Assembly (NCBI GenBank): GCA_030448105.1
Contig: JAUJNP010000004.1
Location: forward strand, 30,959-92,040
DNA length: 61,082 nt
Source: Acidimicrobiales bacterium
GTDB lineage: Bacteria > Actinomycetota > Acidimicrobiia > Acidimicrobiales > Iamiaceae
Reading direction: 5' to 3'
A program made the position numbers and the translations under genes. The notes beneath the pieces are model-generated. The model worked only from the letters and a program-made list of their open reading frames with translations, ran no database searches and was not told where the DNA came from. This document shows positions 17,763 through 26,981 of the stretch, piece after piece. The stretch's first letter is position 1; each line of letters starts with the position of its first letter.

Positions 17763-19766
17763 TCAGTCAGCGGCGCTGGGAGGGCCGACGAACACGGCGA
17801 AGGGCAGGCCCAGGTCCGCCATGCGGACCATCTGGTCCTTCAGGTCCTCGGGCACCCGAGGGTCGAAGGTGGCGAGGAACAGGTTGCCGTCGATGTTGGA
17901 CACCAGGTCGTCGAGCCCGGCGGCGCGGAGGCCCCGGATGGCTCGGGCCCGCAGGCGCGTGTACTCGGCCCGCTGGGCGGGGCTGCGGGGCTCGACGTAG
18001 GCCACCTGCTCCACCCCCGGCTTGGCCCGCCACGCGGCTATGTCGGGCCCGACCGACATGTGGACCACGGCGGTGTAGGTGCCCGGGTCCATCACCCGGT
18101 GGGCAGTGGCCGCCGCCCGGTACCCGTTGATGATCCCCACCTCGAAGCCGGCCCGCTCCAGCTCGTTCAGGAGCCCGTACCCGTGGGCACCGATGTGGAC
18201 GGGGTCGGTCCAGGTGACGAGGTAGCGCCCGTCGCGCCCGCCCCCGGGGGAGCGGCCGGCGGCGAGGGCGTCGACGGTGGGACCGACCATCCGCCCGAGC
18301 ACCTGCGACCGCTGGGCGGCCGGTGCGTCGACCCGGGCGGCGTCGACGCCGAACAGCAGGGCGAGCACGAGGGTGGCCGCCGCCAGCACCGCCAGACCGG
18401 CCCGTCCCGCCCGCTCGGTCCGGTCCGCCCGTTGGTGGAGGCGGGCCGAGACCTCGACCGCGACGGTCCACCCCACCGCCAGCAGCAGGAGGGCGGTGAT
18501 CCCCCACGCCCAGAGGACGAGATAGAACCAGACGAACCCGAAGATCCGGCTGGCCGAGAGCACTCCCAGAGCCAGGGCGGCCGCCAGCACGGCGTGGAGG
18601 GGGAGCAGCACCCCGTCGCGACGGCGCCAGGCGAGAGCCACGGTGCCGGCCCACACGGCGAGCAGGGCGATGCCCGGCACCGTGGACCCGGTGAGGAACT
18701 GCTGGCCGGTGAGCAGGCGCCACGGGTTGAGGTGCAACAGGATCAGCTCGAGGCCGCCCCCAACGCCGATGGGTTCTTCCGGCGGTTGGCTGAAGTGCTC
18801 CAGGATGATCGAGAGGTTGCCCGGGGAGTGGGCCAGCTCGTCGATCACCGGCGGCAGCCATGCGAGAAGCCCGACGCCGGCCGCCATGAGTAGCCAGCGT
18901 GCTCGGTTGGCTCCTGCGTCGGCTGTGACATTGGCTCCGCCTTCGGCGGAGCGGGCTTCGCCCATCCGGGTGTCAACTCGTTTGCTGCTCCGCCTGGCGG
19001 ACTGCGCAGCTGTGAAACGGAGTGCGAGTGCGCCGAGCACCGTGATGGCGCCCACCCCGACCACCAAGCCCAGGTAGGGGATGTGGGTCTGCGCGCAGAA
19101 CGAGCCGGCCAGGGCGGCGACCGGGGCCATGGCCAGGTCGTCGGCCAGCACCGACCAGCAGGCCATGAGGAACGCCACCCACCACAGCACGGGCATGTAG
19201 GGGTTCCAGGGCTCGATCATGGTGGCGGCGCCGTAGGCGTGGGCCAGCACGGCGAGGACCGCGCCCGCACCGATCACGAGGCGCGCGCCGCCCCGGCGGG
19301 CGGCGATCCAGAGGATGGTGGCCATGGCCAGCAGGTGCAGGCACACCGAAGCCGCCGACATCGCCCAGGAGCTGGCCCCGAAGAGCTGGTAGAAGGGCCA
19401 CAGCGCCCAGAAGCTGATGGGGCCGGGGTGGCTGCCGGGGTCGGCGGCGGTGCCGATGCGGCCGCCGAGGCCGATGAGGGGCGGGTGCCCCGTGCCCACG
19501 TCGCGCAGGCGCAGCTCGGTCTGGGCGTTGTCCAGCACGGGGTACCAGCGGGGGTGGGCCAGCGCCACCAGGGCGATCACCAGGGGCACGGCGAGCGCGA
19601 GGAGCGCGGCGGCGGCGACCAGCCCAGGGCGCTCGCCTCGTCGGTCGGGCGGGCCGGCCCCGGCGGCGGGGCTGGAGGTCGACGGAGGCTCGGTGCTGGC
19701 GGCGGTGGCTGTGGCGGGGCCCGGCCCGGCGGCGCGGGCGACGCCGACCGACGGAGCGCGAGCCAT
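17763..19766 (-). CDS. Polytopic GT-C-like membrane protein, paralogue family A
   Basis: A 667-residue membrane protein with about 11-12 helices and an extracytoplasmic C-terminal domain of ~190 residues. It shares diagnostic stretches with the proteins at 23078-24895 and 36430-38244: PRWYP, TELRLRDVGTGHPPLIGLGG, GSHPGPISFWALWP, CAQTHIPYLGLV, GNLSIILEHFSQPP, and a C-terminus GLPFAVFVGPP. The layout (acidic first loop, many helices, soluble tail) suggests a polyprenyl-phosphate-sugar-dependent glycosyltransferase, but no characterised member is recognised. ATG 19766 is supported by a perfect TATACT 8 bases upstream. Oddity: about 20 extra residues near residue 250-275, encoded around a strong TTC-loop hairpin (18934-18952), are absent from the paralogue. 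Confidence 0.85.
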   Translation of the reverse strand: MARAPSVGVARAAGPGPATATAASTEPPSTSSPAAGAGPPDRRGERPGLVAAAALLALAVPLVIALVALAHPRWYPVLDNAQTELRLRDVGTGHPPLIGLGGRIGTAADPGSHPGPISFWALWPFYQLFGASSWAMSAASVCLHLLAMATILWIAARRGGARLVIGAGAVLAVLAHAYGAATMIEPWNPYMPVLWWVAFLMACWSVLADDLAMAPVAALAGSFCAQTHIPYLGLVVGVGAITVLGALALRFTAAQSARRSSKRVDTRMGEARSAEGGANVTADAGANRARWLLMAAGVGLLAWLPPVIDELAHSPGNLSIILEHFSQPPEEPIGVGGGLELILLHLNPWRLLTGQQFLTGSTVPGIALLAVWAGTVALAWRRRDGVLLPLHAVLAAALALGVLSASRIFGFVWFYLVLWAWGITALLLLAVGWTVAVEVSARLHQRADRTERAGRAGLAVLAAATLVLALLFGVDAARVDAPAAQRSQVLGRMVGPTVDALAAGRSPGGGRDGRYLVTWTDPVHIGAHGYGLLNELERAGFEVGIINGYRAAATAHRVMDPGTYTAVVHMSVGPDIAAWRAKPGVEQVAYVEPRSPAQRAEYTRLRARAIRGLRAAGLDDLVSNIDGNLFLATFDPRVPEDLKDQMVRMADLGLPFAVFVGPPSAAD
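18934..18952. repeat. Intragenic UUCG-type hairpin element
   Basis: gctccgcc-ttc-ggcggagc is a perfect 8-bp inverted repeat, immediately followed by a second small one, gggc-ttc-gccc. It sits inside the family A gene in a segment of lower local GC and different codon use (about 18895-19020) that has no counterpart in the paralogue. This looks like a small palindromic element inserted in frame. No other exact copy was noticed in the window. Confidence 0.7.
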
Positions 19767-19774
19767 GGGGGCCG

Positions 19775-19780
19775 AGTATA
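19775..19780 (-). promoter_or_regulatory. -10 hexamer TATACT, leaderless promoter
   Basis: A perfect TATACT (minus strand) with 8 bases before ATG 19766. It is the clearest -10 box in the window and fixes the start of the family A gene. No -35 box is evident. Confidence 0.7.
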
Positions 19781-19843
19781 CGAAGGCCCCCATCCGCCCC
19801 CGGACCCAGGCCGAGCCGGTTTGGCGGGGGGCGATACCGAGCC

Positions 19844-21808
19844 TCAGGCGGTGGGGCGGAGGAAGAGGGCGACCGTCTGCTCGTCGAAACGGTCCTGCAG
19901 CTCGGCGTACCGCTCGAAGCGTGGAGCCCAGCGGGGTTCGAGCACGAGGAGGTCGCGCTGGACCATGACCACCACCAGCCGTGAGGCGAGGAGGGCGTCG
20001 GCGGGCACGGCTCCGGCCTCGGCGTGGCGGACGGTCCGGGGCAGGTCCCCGGCGGCCAGTGCCGTCCTCCCGCGGCGGTTTAGCTCGATGCCACCACGCG
20101 CGTCGACGTGGGCGGCCAGGCGGAGACGAAGCGATGCCAGCTCCCGTCGCTCGCTCGGGTCGAGGCTCTCGTGGATCGCCACCCGCCGGCTGCCTCGCGG
20201 CGCGGTCCGGACGCCGTCACCCACCCGGTAGAGCAGCGCGGCCTCGGCGTTCCTCCCGGTGAAGCGGCGGGCCGGCCCGAGCTGGCGTACCAGGCCGGCG
20301 TCGTCGACCACGAAGGGGATGCCGCGCCGCTGGAGCTGGGCCATGATGGCCGCGCTGTAGGGGGTGGCGAAGCGCTCACCCTCGGGGTCGAACAGGAGCG
20401 GTCCCTCGTCCTCGAGCACCGCCATCTGGCGACCGAGGTCGCGCATCACCGGGATGGCGTACTCGTCGCCGCTCGGCCCGACGTGCTGGCTATAGCTGGG
20501 CAGGTTGAGGGCCGAGAGCACGAGGGCGACGAGCGCCACCCCGGCCACCATCGCCGGCGGGGCCGGGCGGGCCGGCCGCCACCGCCGCACCAGGCCGGTG
20601 GCGACAGCCAGGGTCGTGAACGTGCCGAGGGGCCACAGCCAGCGGAAGTGGTGGATCGGGAGGCCGAACAGTCCCACGGGCGCCTGCCCGGCGGTCACCC
20701 AGCCCGCCAACACGGCCACGGCCGCGGTGCCCACGGCCGCGGTGACCACCCGGTCGTGCCGGCGCCGCCCCGTCCACCACGACCAGGCCATGACCACGAC
20801 CAGCCCGACCGCGGCCGCCAGCGCCAGGCCCGGTGAGGGCAGGATGGCGGCTTCGGGCGCCAGCACCACGGTCTCGGGCGAGGGCAGCCACGCCCGACCG
20901 AACGTGGGCCGCACCCACCACGCGGGCAGGATGACCACCTTGGCCAGGAGCTGGACCGCCCGCCCGTACCCGACCGTCTCCTCCGGGGCCTGGGCGGTCG
21001 TGCGGATCAGCCTGGTGAGGTTGCCGTCGCCGGCGCTGGTGAACTGCTCCACGAGGGGCTGCGCCCAACACAGGAGGCCGCTGGCGAGGGCGGCGACGGC
21101 CGCCACGGTACTGCGGCGCCCGAGCGGTGGCCACGCGGCGGTATCGTCACGCCGCTGTCGCCGCAGGTGGAGCGCGAGCGCGCCCCCGCCCCAGCCGAGC
21201 AGGGCTGGTACGAGGATGGCGTAGCTGAGGTGGGTCTGCACGAGCACGCTCCCGACCACCACGGCGGCCGGGAGCGCCCACACGTCCCCGCTGGCCAGCG
21301 ACCACGCCAGCATGAGGAAGGCCAGGAACGGCAGCAGCATGGAGTGGGGCTGCCACGGGTCGAAGAGGAGCTCGCTCCCCATGGACCAGCACAGGGTGGC
21401 GGTGAGCGCGGTGGCGAGGAGCCCCACCAGGGGGCCGGCCCGGCGCCGGGCCAGTAGGGCGATCCCGACGACGGAGACCCCGTTGAGGAAGGCGGCGCCG
21501 ACGGCCAGCCCGGCGCCGCCGGGCGCGACGCCGTCGGCCTCGGCCAGCAGGTCGAAGTAGAGCGGCCCGGGGTTGTTGGCGTTGATCCCGGTGACGAGCG
21601 AGTTCGAGGTCCAGGTGCCGAGCAGCGGCGGGTCGGTGCTGAACACGTCGAGGGCACGGATGGCGAAGTAGGCGTTGTCGCCCACAGGCATCCAGCCCCG
21701 GCGCACCGCCCGGACCGTGGCCACCGCCAGCGGCACCAGAGCGGCCACCAGCGTGACCGGGAAGAGGCGAGCGGCCAGGTCCGGGTCCGGGTGGTCCCTA
21801 TCCTCCAC
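19844..21808 (-). CDS. Polytopic GT-C-like membrane protein, distant family A relative
   Basis: A 654-residue membrane protein with about 11 helices and a ~160-residue extracytoplasmic C-terminal domain. The first loop (GWMPVGDNAYFAIRALDVF, then DPPLLGTWTS) and the PWQPHSMLLPFLAFLMLAWS / VQTHLSYAILVPAL stretches parallel family A positionally but are clearly diverged. GDGNLTRLIRTTAQAPEE corresponds to the GNLSII motif of family A. Function is probably glycosyl transfer from a lipid-linked sugar, inferred only from topology. The GTG start overlaps the upstream GT39-like gene by 11 bases, making this the last gene of the seven-gene operon that starts at 28709. Confidence 0.82.
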   Translation of the reverse strand: MEDRDHPDPDLAARLFPVTLVAALVPLAVATVRAVRRGWMPVGDNAYFAIRALDVFSTDPPLLGTWTSNSLVTGINANNPGPLYFDLLAEADGVAPGGAGLAVGAAFLNGVSVVGIALLARRRAGPLVGLLATALTATLCWSMGSELLFDPWQPHSMLLPFLAFLMLAWSLASGDVWALPAAVVVGSVLVQTHLSYAILVPALLGWGGGALALHLRRQRRDDTAAWPPLGRRSTVAAVAALASGLLCWAQPLVEQFTSAGDGNLTRLIRTTAQAPEETVGYGRAVQLLAKVVILPAWWVRPTFGRAWLPSPETVVLAPEAAILPSPGLALAAAVGLVVVMAWSWWTGRRRHDRVVTAAVGTAAVAVLAGWVTAGQAPVGLFGLPIHHFRWLWPLGTFTTLAVATGLVRRWRPARPAPPAMVAGVALVALVLSALNLPSYSQHVGPSGDEYAIPVMRDLGRQMAVLEDEGPLLFDPEGERFATPYSAAIMAQLQRRGIPFVVDDAGLVRQLGPARRFTGRNAEAALLYRVGDGVRTAPRGSRRVAIHESLDPSERRELASLRLRLAAHVDARGGIELNRRGRTALAAGDLPRTVRHAEAGAVPADALLASRLVVVMVQRDLLVLEPRWAPRFERYAELQDRFDEQTVALFLRPTA

Positions 21809-23081
21809 CGAGCCCCCTCGCCGCCGATTCGATGGACCGGCGGTTGCGCCACACGCCGGTGACGAGCGGAGCCGACACCAGGATCATCAGGGGTTCGAGG
21901 GGGAAGCGGTACCGGTAGCTGCCGAAGTACAAGAAGCCGTAGAGCACCAGCGCGGTGATGATGGTGACGAGGGCGGCGCGGGTGAGGGGCTGGCGCCACA
22001 ACCGCCGTCGGAGCAGGGCCACCGCCACCACCGTCAGGGTGAGCAGGCCGTAGTAGCCCACGTTGGCCACCACCTCCAGGCGGATCTCCTGGAAGCGGTC
22101 GAGCGGCGGCTCGTCGCCGGGCCCGGCGCTGTTGACCAGCTCGAGCACCTCGGCGTCGCCCCGATTCATGTGGACCAGCTTGAGCGGTATCAGCTGCAGC
22201 TCCCGGAACGGGTGGTGGATCATGTAGTCGAGCGCTTCTGCCCGGAGGTACTTGGAGGACTCGGTCTCGCGCTTCACGGTGTCGTTGCCGAAGCGGTCGT
22301 AGTCCACGAAGTAGGTGGGCCCTCCGTAGGCGGTTGGGTTGTGCCCGGCCCACAGGGTGGCCCCCACGTTGGACGACACCGGGGCGAAGGAGTCGAGCCG
22401 CACCGCGTTGCGGATCGTCCACGGCGCGATGGTGAGGACCATGGCCCCGCCCAGCACCGCCGCCCGGGCGACCCACGTGCGCAGTGGGGCCTGGCGGTAC
22501 CAGTAGGCCAGGGCGGGCAGGGCCAGGAACAGGCCCTCCCCCCGCACCAGGGCGGCCAGGCCGACGGCCACGCCGAGCAGCACCACCGCCCACCACCGCG
22601 TGGGCAGCACGGCGAGGAGGGCGAAGAACGCCACCACCACGAACGTGTAGAACGTCTCGGAGAACAACACGTCGGACCACAGGATCGGTCCGGGCAGCAC
22701 GGCGAGCCATGCCGCCGCCACCGCCGCCTCGGCCCGCCCGAACGCCCGGCGGGCCACCACGAACAGCAGCGGCACGGTGAGGGCGCCGAAGACGGCGTTG
22801 AGCAGCTCGCCCGACAGCGGGCTCGAGTCGGTGAACCGGTAGACGAGCGACAGCATGAAACCCCACCCCGGCGGCCACTGCGCCGTCGGCGTGCCGTCGA
22901 CCCGCACGTACCCGTCACCCTCGGCCAGGCTCTGACCGAAGGAGTGGTAGAAGAACGCGTCGTTGAACCCGAACGACGGGCGCTCGATGGCGAGCACCAG
23001 AGCGACCCGGAGGACGAGGGCCACCACGAAGCAGAGGGTTGCCACCCGCAGATCCTTGGACCGCAGCACCCGGGCCATCAC
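21798..23081 (-). CDS. GT39/ArnT-like glycosyltransferase
   Basis: A 427-residue GT-C protein with about 10 helices. The first loop (FGFNDAFFYHSFGQSLAEGDG, with Asp as likely catalytic base, then TAQWPPGWGFML) and the second conserved region (LPGPILWSDVLFSETFYTF) follow the PMT/ArnT pattern of enzymes using polyprenyl-phosphate sugars on the outer face of the membrane. RYRFPLEPL near the C-terminus is also typical. It resembles the proteins at 50941-52203 and, less closely, 55039-56655. Its GTG overlaps the upstream stop (GTGA); an ATG one codon later is an alternative start. Confidence 0.87.
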   Translation of the reverse strand: MMARVLRSKDLRVATLCFVVALVLRVALVLAIERPSFGFNDAFFYHSFGQSLAEGDGYVRVDGTPTAQWPPGWGFMLSLVYRFTDSSPLSGELLNAVFGALTVPLLFVVARRAFGRAEAAVAAAWLAVLPGPILWSDVLFSETFYTFVVVAFFALLAVLPTRWWAVVLLGVAVGLAALVRGEGLFLALPALAYWYRQAPLRTWVARAAVLGGAMVLTIAPWTIRNAVRLDSFAPVSSNVGATLWAGHNPTAYGGPTYFVDYDRFGNDTVKRETESSKYLRAEALDYMIHHPFRELQLIPLKLVHMNRGDAEVLELVNSAGPGDEPPLDRFQEIRLEVVANVGYYGLLTLTVVAVALLRRRLWRQPLTRAALVTIITALVLYGFLYFGSYRYRFPLEPLMILVSAPLVTGVWRNRRSIESAARGLGGG

Positions 23082-24895
23082 GCCCTCCCGGCGGGCGCGA
23101 CGAACACCGCGGTGGGCTGGCTCAACCGGCCCATCTCGGCCACCGCCAGGCGCAGCCCGGGCGGTAGGCGGGGGCTGGTGGCGAGCTGGAACAGGTTGGC
23201 ATCGAGCAGGGGCAAGAGGTCGGTGCGCTCAGCCTGCTTCAGCCCGAGGATGATTCCGGTGCGCAGGCGCCGCTCCTCCCGCTGCTCGGCGGGCGTCCGC
23301 AGATCGGCGTAGGCCACCTCCTCCGCTCCTGGCCGGCCCCGCCAGATCGAGATGTCCACGCCGACGGCGACATGGACCTCGGCTGTGGCCTCGTCGGGCC
23401 GGAGCACCCGGTGGGGGGCGACGGCGGCTCGGAACAGCCTGGGCACGCCCACGCGGAAGCCCCGACGCTCGAGCTCGTTGAGCAGCCCGTAGCCCGGCGC
23501 GCCGATATCGACCGGGTCCTGCCAGGTGACGAGGTAGCGACCCGAGCGGCCCCCACCGGGCACCGAGCCCCCCTCGAGCGCGTCGACGGTGGGGGGCACG
23601 ACCCGGGCCATCAACGTCGACAGCTTCGGGGCCGGCGGCTCGGCGTCGGCGGCGTCCAGGGTCAGCAGGGTGGTGAACAGGCCCAACACGGCGAACAGGG
23701 CCATCGCGCCCAAGGCGGAGGCGCGGGGCCGGTACCCGGTCGTCGTCAACCGGGGGCCGGCCAGGGCCGCCACGACCTGCCCCAGGCTGAGGAGCATGAG
23801 GGCGGCCACCCCCCACACCCATAGGACGAGGTAGTCCCACACCGAACCGAAGATCCGGCTGACGACGACGACCGCGAGGAGGAGGGCGACGGCGATGACG
23901 ACGTTGAGCCGGTTGAGGTCCCGGCGCCGGAGGCGAGCGGCGGCCAGCGCGGAGCCCCCCCAGGCGACGACGAGCAGGACCCCGGCGGCGACCGGTCCCT
24001 CGGCGGTGCTGCGGGCCCGGGCCAGGTCCCGCACGTCCAGGTGGCCCAGCACCACATCGGCCGCCCGGCGCAGTCCGATGGGCGGCTCCGGAGGCCGGCT
24101 GAAGTGGTCGCGGATGATCGAGAGGTTGCCCTCGGCGCCGCTGAGCTGTTGGACGAGCGGCGGCGCCCACAGCACCACGCCGAGGGCGGCGGCGACGATG
24201 GCACAGCGGACGGCGCGCCGGCGCTCGGCCGGCTCGGTCCGTCGACGGTAGGCGGACCAGGTTGCTCCGGCGACGGCCAGCGCAGCAAGGCCGCCGACCA
24301 GCCCCGCATAGGGGATGTGGGTCTGCGCGCAGAAGGAGCCGGCGAAGGTGGCCACGACCAGCATCGGGAGGTCGCCGTCGAGGACCGACCACACCGCCAG
24401 CAGGAACACCACCCACCACAGCACCGGCAGGTACGGGTTCCACGGCTCGATCAGGCGGCCCATCCCGTAGGCGTGGGCGAGCACCGCGAGGAGGGCGGCC
24501 ATCCCGAGCGCCAGCGGGCTGCCGCCCCGGCGATGGGCGATCCAGAGCGCCACCGCCGCGGCGATCAGGTGCAACGACATCGATGCCGCCGCCAACGCCC
24601 ACGCGCTCCCACCGAACAGCTGGTACAGGGGCCACAGGGCCCAGAAGCTGATCGGTCCCGGGTGGCTTCCGGGCCGCTCGACGGTGCCGATCCGCCCGCC
24701 AAGGCCGACCAGCGGAGGGTGGCTGCTGGCCACGTCACGCACATGGAGCTCGGTCTGGGCCATCTCGAAGGTCGGGTACCAGCGGGGCGACGCCAGCACC
24801 AGGAGGGCGACCACGGCGGGCACGGCCAGAACGAGGGCGAGGCCCACCCCCAACGGGGCGCGGCCGGGTCGGCGGCGCCCTTCGGTCCCGCTCAC
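23078..24895 (-). CDS. Polytopic GT-C-like membrane protein, paralogue family A
   Basis: A 605-residue family A member with the same signatures as 17763-19766: PRWYPTFEMAQTELHVRDV, SHPPLVGLGGRIG, GSHPGPISFWALWP, CAQTHIPYAGLV and GNLSIIRDHFSRPP, about 11 helices, and a C-terminal soluble domain ending QPTAVFVAP. GTG 24895 is chosen because its GTGA overlaps the stop of the epimerase gene; a longer frame upstream (to 24994) would add a Pro/Arg-rich, antisense-looking segment. It is embedded between SDR genes and a GT39-like gene in one operon, supporting a role in assembling the same sugar polymer. Catalytic residues are not established; an acidic residue in the first loop is the best candidate. 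Confidence 0.85.
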   Translation of the reverse strand: MSGTEGRRRPGRAPLGVGLALVLAVPAVVALLVLASPRWYPTFEMAQTELHVRDVASSHPPLVGLGGRIGTVERPGSHPGPISFWALWPLYQLFGGSAWALAAASMSLHLIAAAVALWIAHRRGGSPLALGMAALLAVLAHAYGMGRLIEPWNPYLPVLWWVVFLLAVWSVLDGDLPMLVVATFAGSFCAQTHIPYAGLVGGLAALAVAGATWSAYRRRTEPAERRRAVRCAIVAAALGVVLWAPPLVQQLSGAEGNLSIIRDHFSRPPEPPIGLRRAADVVLGHLDVRDLARARSTAEGPVAAGVLLVVAWGGSALAAARLRRRDLNRLNVVIAVALLLAVVVVSRIFGSVWDYLVLWVWGVAALMLLSLGQVVAALAGPRLTTTGYRPRASALGAMALFAVLGLFTTLLTLDAADAEPPAPKLSTLMARVVPPTVDALEGGSVPGGGRSGRYLVTWQDPVDIGAPGYGLLNELERRGFRVGVPRLFRAAVAPHRVLRPDEATAEVHVAVGVDISIWRGRPGAEEVAYADLRTPAEQREERRLRTGIILGLKQAERTDLLPLLDANLFQLATSPRLPPGLRLAVAEMGRLSQPTAVFVAPAGRA

Positions 24896-25923
24896 GGCAG
24901 CCGCTTGAGCAGCCGGAGCAGCCCCAGGCGGGCGGGGGACTGGTGGTGGGATCCGTGGGTGGCGCCGATCTCGTGGCGGTGGGCGAGGAACCACTCATAG
25001 GACTCCACCACCATCGAGGCGTTCGAGTGGCGCGGCTCCCAACCGAGCTCGCGCCGGGCCCGCGCCGTGTCGAACCACAGGGACTCGCCGTAGAGGAGCC
25101 AGTGGTAGGGGGCGAAGGGGGCGAGGCCGAGTCCGGTGACCGCCCGCATGGTCGCCGCCGCCGGCCCGGTGGGCAGCGAGCGCACCCGCGAGCCGGTGCC
25201 GGCGTGGTCCACCAGGGCCTGGAGCGTCTCCCGCATGGTGCCGAACTCGGTGGCCCCCACGTTGTACGCGCCCGGTCCGGGCCGGTCGGCGGCACGGAGG
25301 CAGGCGTCGGCCAGGTCGTCGGCGTGGACGAACTGGTAGCGGTTGTCGCCCCCGCCCAGCACGAACACGGGAGCGCCCTCGGCCACGAACTCGAAGAGGA
25401 TGGCCATGATGCCGAGCCGGCCGTGCCCGAGGATGGTGCGGGGCCGGATGATGGTGACGTCGAGCCCGGCGGCGACGGCGTCGCGGCACGCCCACTCGGC
25501 CGCCAGCTTGGCCCGGCCGTAGGCCTCGAGCGGCCGGGGCGGCGTGTCCTCGTCCACCGGGTTGCGCTCGGGGATGCCGTACACCGCGCTGGTGGAGGTG
25601 TGCACCACCTTGGCCACGCCGGCGTCGCGGGCGGCCAGCAGCAGGTTGGCCGTGCCCACCACGTTCACCGACCAGAACAGCTCGCGGTCCCTGGCGAGGG
25701 GCACCTGGGCCACGTTGTGGAGCACCACGTCGACGCCCTCGCAGGCGGCCCGCAGCCGGGCGCGGTCGCGCACGTCGCCCTCGACGAAGTCCACGTCGCC
25801 GGCGTGGGAACCGGGACGGTTGAGGTCGAGCACCCGGACCTCGTCGCCCCGTTCCAGGGCGAGGTCGACCAGGCTGGTGCCGAAGTACCCGCTGCCCCCG
25901 GTGACCAGCACGGTGCGGCCCAC
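24892..25923 (-). CDS. NAD-dependent sugar epimerase/dehydratase (extended SDR)
   Basis: A 343-residue extended short-chain dehydrogenase. It opens with the Rossmann NAD motif VTGGSGYFGTSL, has the VAQVPLARD region after strand 4 and a Ser-Thr plus YGRAK catalytic set (TSTSAVYG, then EAYGRAKLAAE), and VTIIRPRTILGHGRLG near the substrate site. Related proteins act on nucleotide sugars or on 3-beta-hydroxy substrates; the substrate here is not known. GTG 25923 shares one base with the TAG of the neighbouring SDR gene (TAGTG). Two SDRs side by side with a GMC flavoprotein suggest stepwise oxidation and reduction or epimerisation of a sugar or its lipid carrier. Confidence 0.88.
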   Translation of the reverse strand: MGRTVLVTGGSGYFGTSLVDLALERGDEVRVLDLNRPGSHAGDVDFVEGDVRDRARLRAACEGVDVVLHNVAQVPLARDRELFWSVNVVGTANLLLAARDAGVAKVVHTSTSAVYGIPERNPVDEDTPPRPLEAYGRAKLAAEWACRDAVAAGLDVTIIRPRTILGHGRLGIMAILFEFVAEGAPVFVLGGGDNRYQFVHADDLADACLRAADRPGPGAYNVGATEFGTMRETLQALVDHAGTGSRVRSLPTGPAAATMRAVTGLGLAPFAPYHWLLYGESLWFDTARARRELGWEPRHSNASMVVESYEWFLAHRHEIGATHGSHHQSPARLGLLRLLKRLP

Positions 25924-26981
25924 TAGAGCGCCTCCCCCCGCTCCAGGCACCAGCGGATGCTCCTGCGCATCCCCTCCATGAGGTCCACCTCGGGCTGGTA
26001 GCCGAGCTCGGCCCGGGCCCGCCCGATGTCGCAGGCGATGGTGTCCTTCAGCTCGCCGAGGACGTGGACGGGTTGGACGTAGCGCCCCCGGGACTGCAAC
26101 ACCCGGTCGACCCGCTCGGCCAGGACGCCGACCTGGACGGGGGCGCGGAGCTGGCGGGGGGAGACGGCCAGCCCCTCGGCCTCGAGGGCGGCGCGCACCG
26201 TGGCCAGCACGTCGGCCATGGCGTAGGGCTCGGCGTCGGCGATCCAGTAGGAGCGGCCGGCGGCCGCCTCGGTGACCTCGGCCCGCAGGAGCCCCTGCAC
26301 GAGGTTGTCGGTGTAGACCATCGAGCGACGGTTGGAGCCGTCGCCGATGAGGGGGAACCGGCCGCGGCGCACGGCCGAGAAGAAGCGGGTCTGGCGGGGC
26401 GGCTGGTAAGGCCCGTAGAACCACGGTGCCCGCAGGATCACGGTGGCGAGGTCACCGCGCGCGCCGGCCCGGCCCACAAGTTGCTCGGCCTCGTGCTTGG
26501 ACTCCCCGTAGGCCAGGTAGGGGTGGTACGGCGAGTCCTCGGTGAAGCGGTGATCCGGGGACGGGTTGGCGCCGAAGGGCGAGTTGGACGACACGTGGAG
26601 GAACCGCCGGGCGCCCGAGCGCCGGGCCCGGTCGAGCACGAGCTGGGTGCCGCCCACGTTGACGTCGAAGAAGGTGCGGGTGCTCCCGTCAGGGTGGATG
26701 ACGGCGGCGGCGTGGAACACCGTGGAGGGCCCGACGCCGTCGAAGAGCCGGTCGAGGGCGGACGGGTCGCGCGTGTCGCCCACCACCGTCTCCACCCCGG
26801 GCCCGATGAGCTCCAGCAACGGACCCTCGGCCGGGTCGTGGACGAGGCAGCGCACCCGCCGACCGGCGCCGGCCAGGGTCCGCACCAGGTTCTGCCCCAG
26901 CCAGCCGGCGGCCCCGGTCACCACGGTGTCGCGCGCGACCGCGGGCGGGTCCTGCGACGGCCCGGCGGGCGGGTCAGGCAT
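25923..26981 (-). CDS. NAD-dependent sugar epimerase/dehydratase (extended SDR)
   Basis: A 352-residue extended SDR. It has the NAD-binding VTGAAGWLGQNLVRTL at about residues 21-36, HAAAVIHPDGS after strand 4, HVSSNSPFGANPSP, and the catalytic YGESK near residue 153. RAPWFYGPYQPPRQTRFF and GRFPLIGDGSNRRSMVYTDN resemble the 3-beta-hydroxysteroid dehydrogenase / dihydroflavonol reductase branch, so a lipid-linked substrate is as possible as a nucleotide sugar. It overlaps the GMC oxidoreductase gene by 8 bases and the next SDR by one. The two SDRs are not close copies of each other. Confidence 0.88.
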   Translation of the reverse strand: MPDPPAGPSQDPPAVARDTVVTGAAGWLGQNLVRTLAGAGRRVRCLVHDPAEGPLLELIGPGVETVVGDTRDPSALDRLFDGVGPSTVFHAAAVIHPDGSTRTFFDVNVGGTQLVLDRARRSGARRFLHVSSNSPFGANPSPDHRFTEDSPYHPYLAYGESKHEAEQLVGRAGARGDLATVILRAPWFYGPYQPPRQTRFFSAVRRGRFPLIGDGSNRRSMVYTDNLVQGLLRAEVTEAAAGRSYWIADAEPYAMADVLATVRAALEAEGLAVSPRQLRAPVQVGVLAERVDRVLQSRGRYVQPVHVLGELKDTIACDIGRARAELGYQPEVDLMEGMRRSIRWCLERGEAL

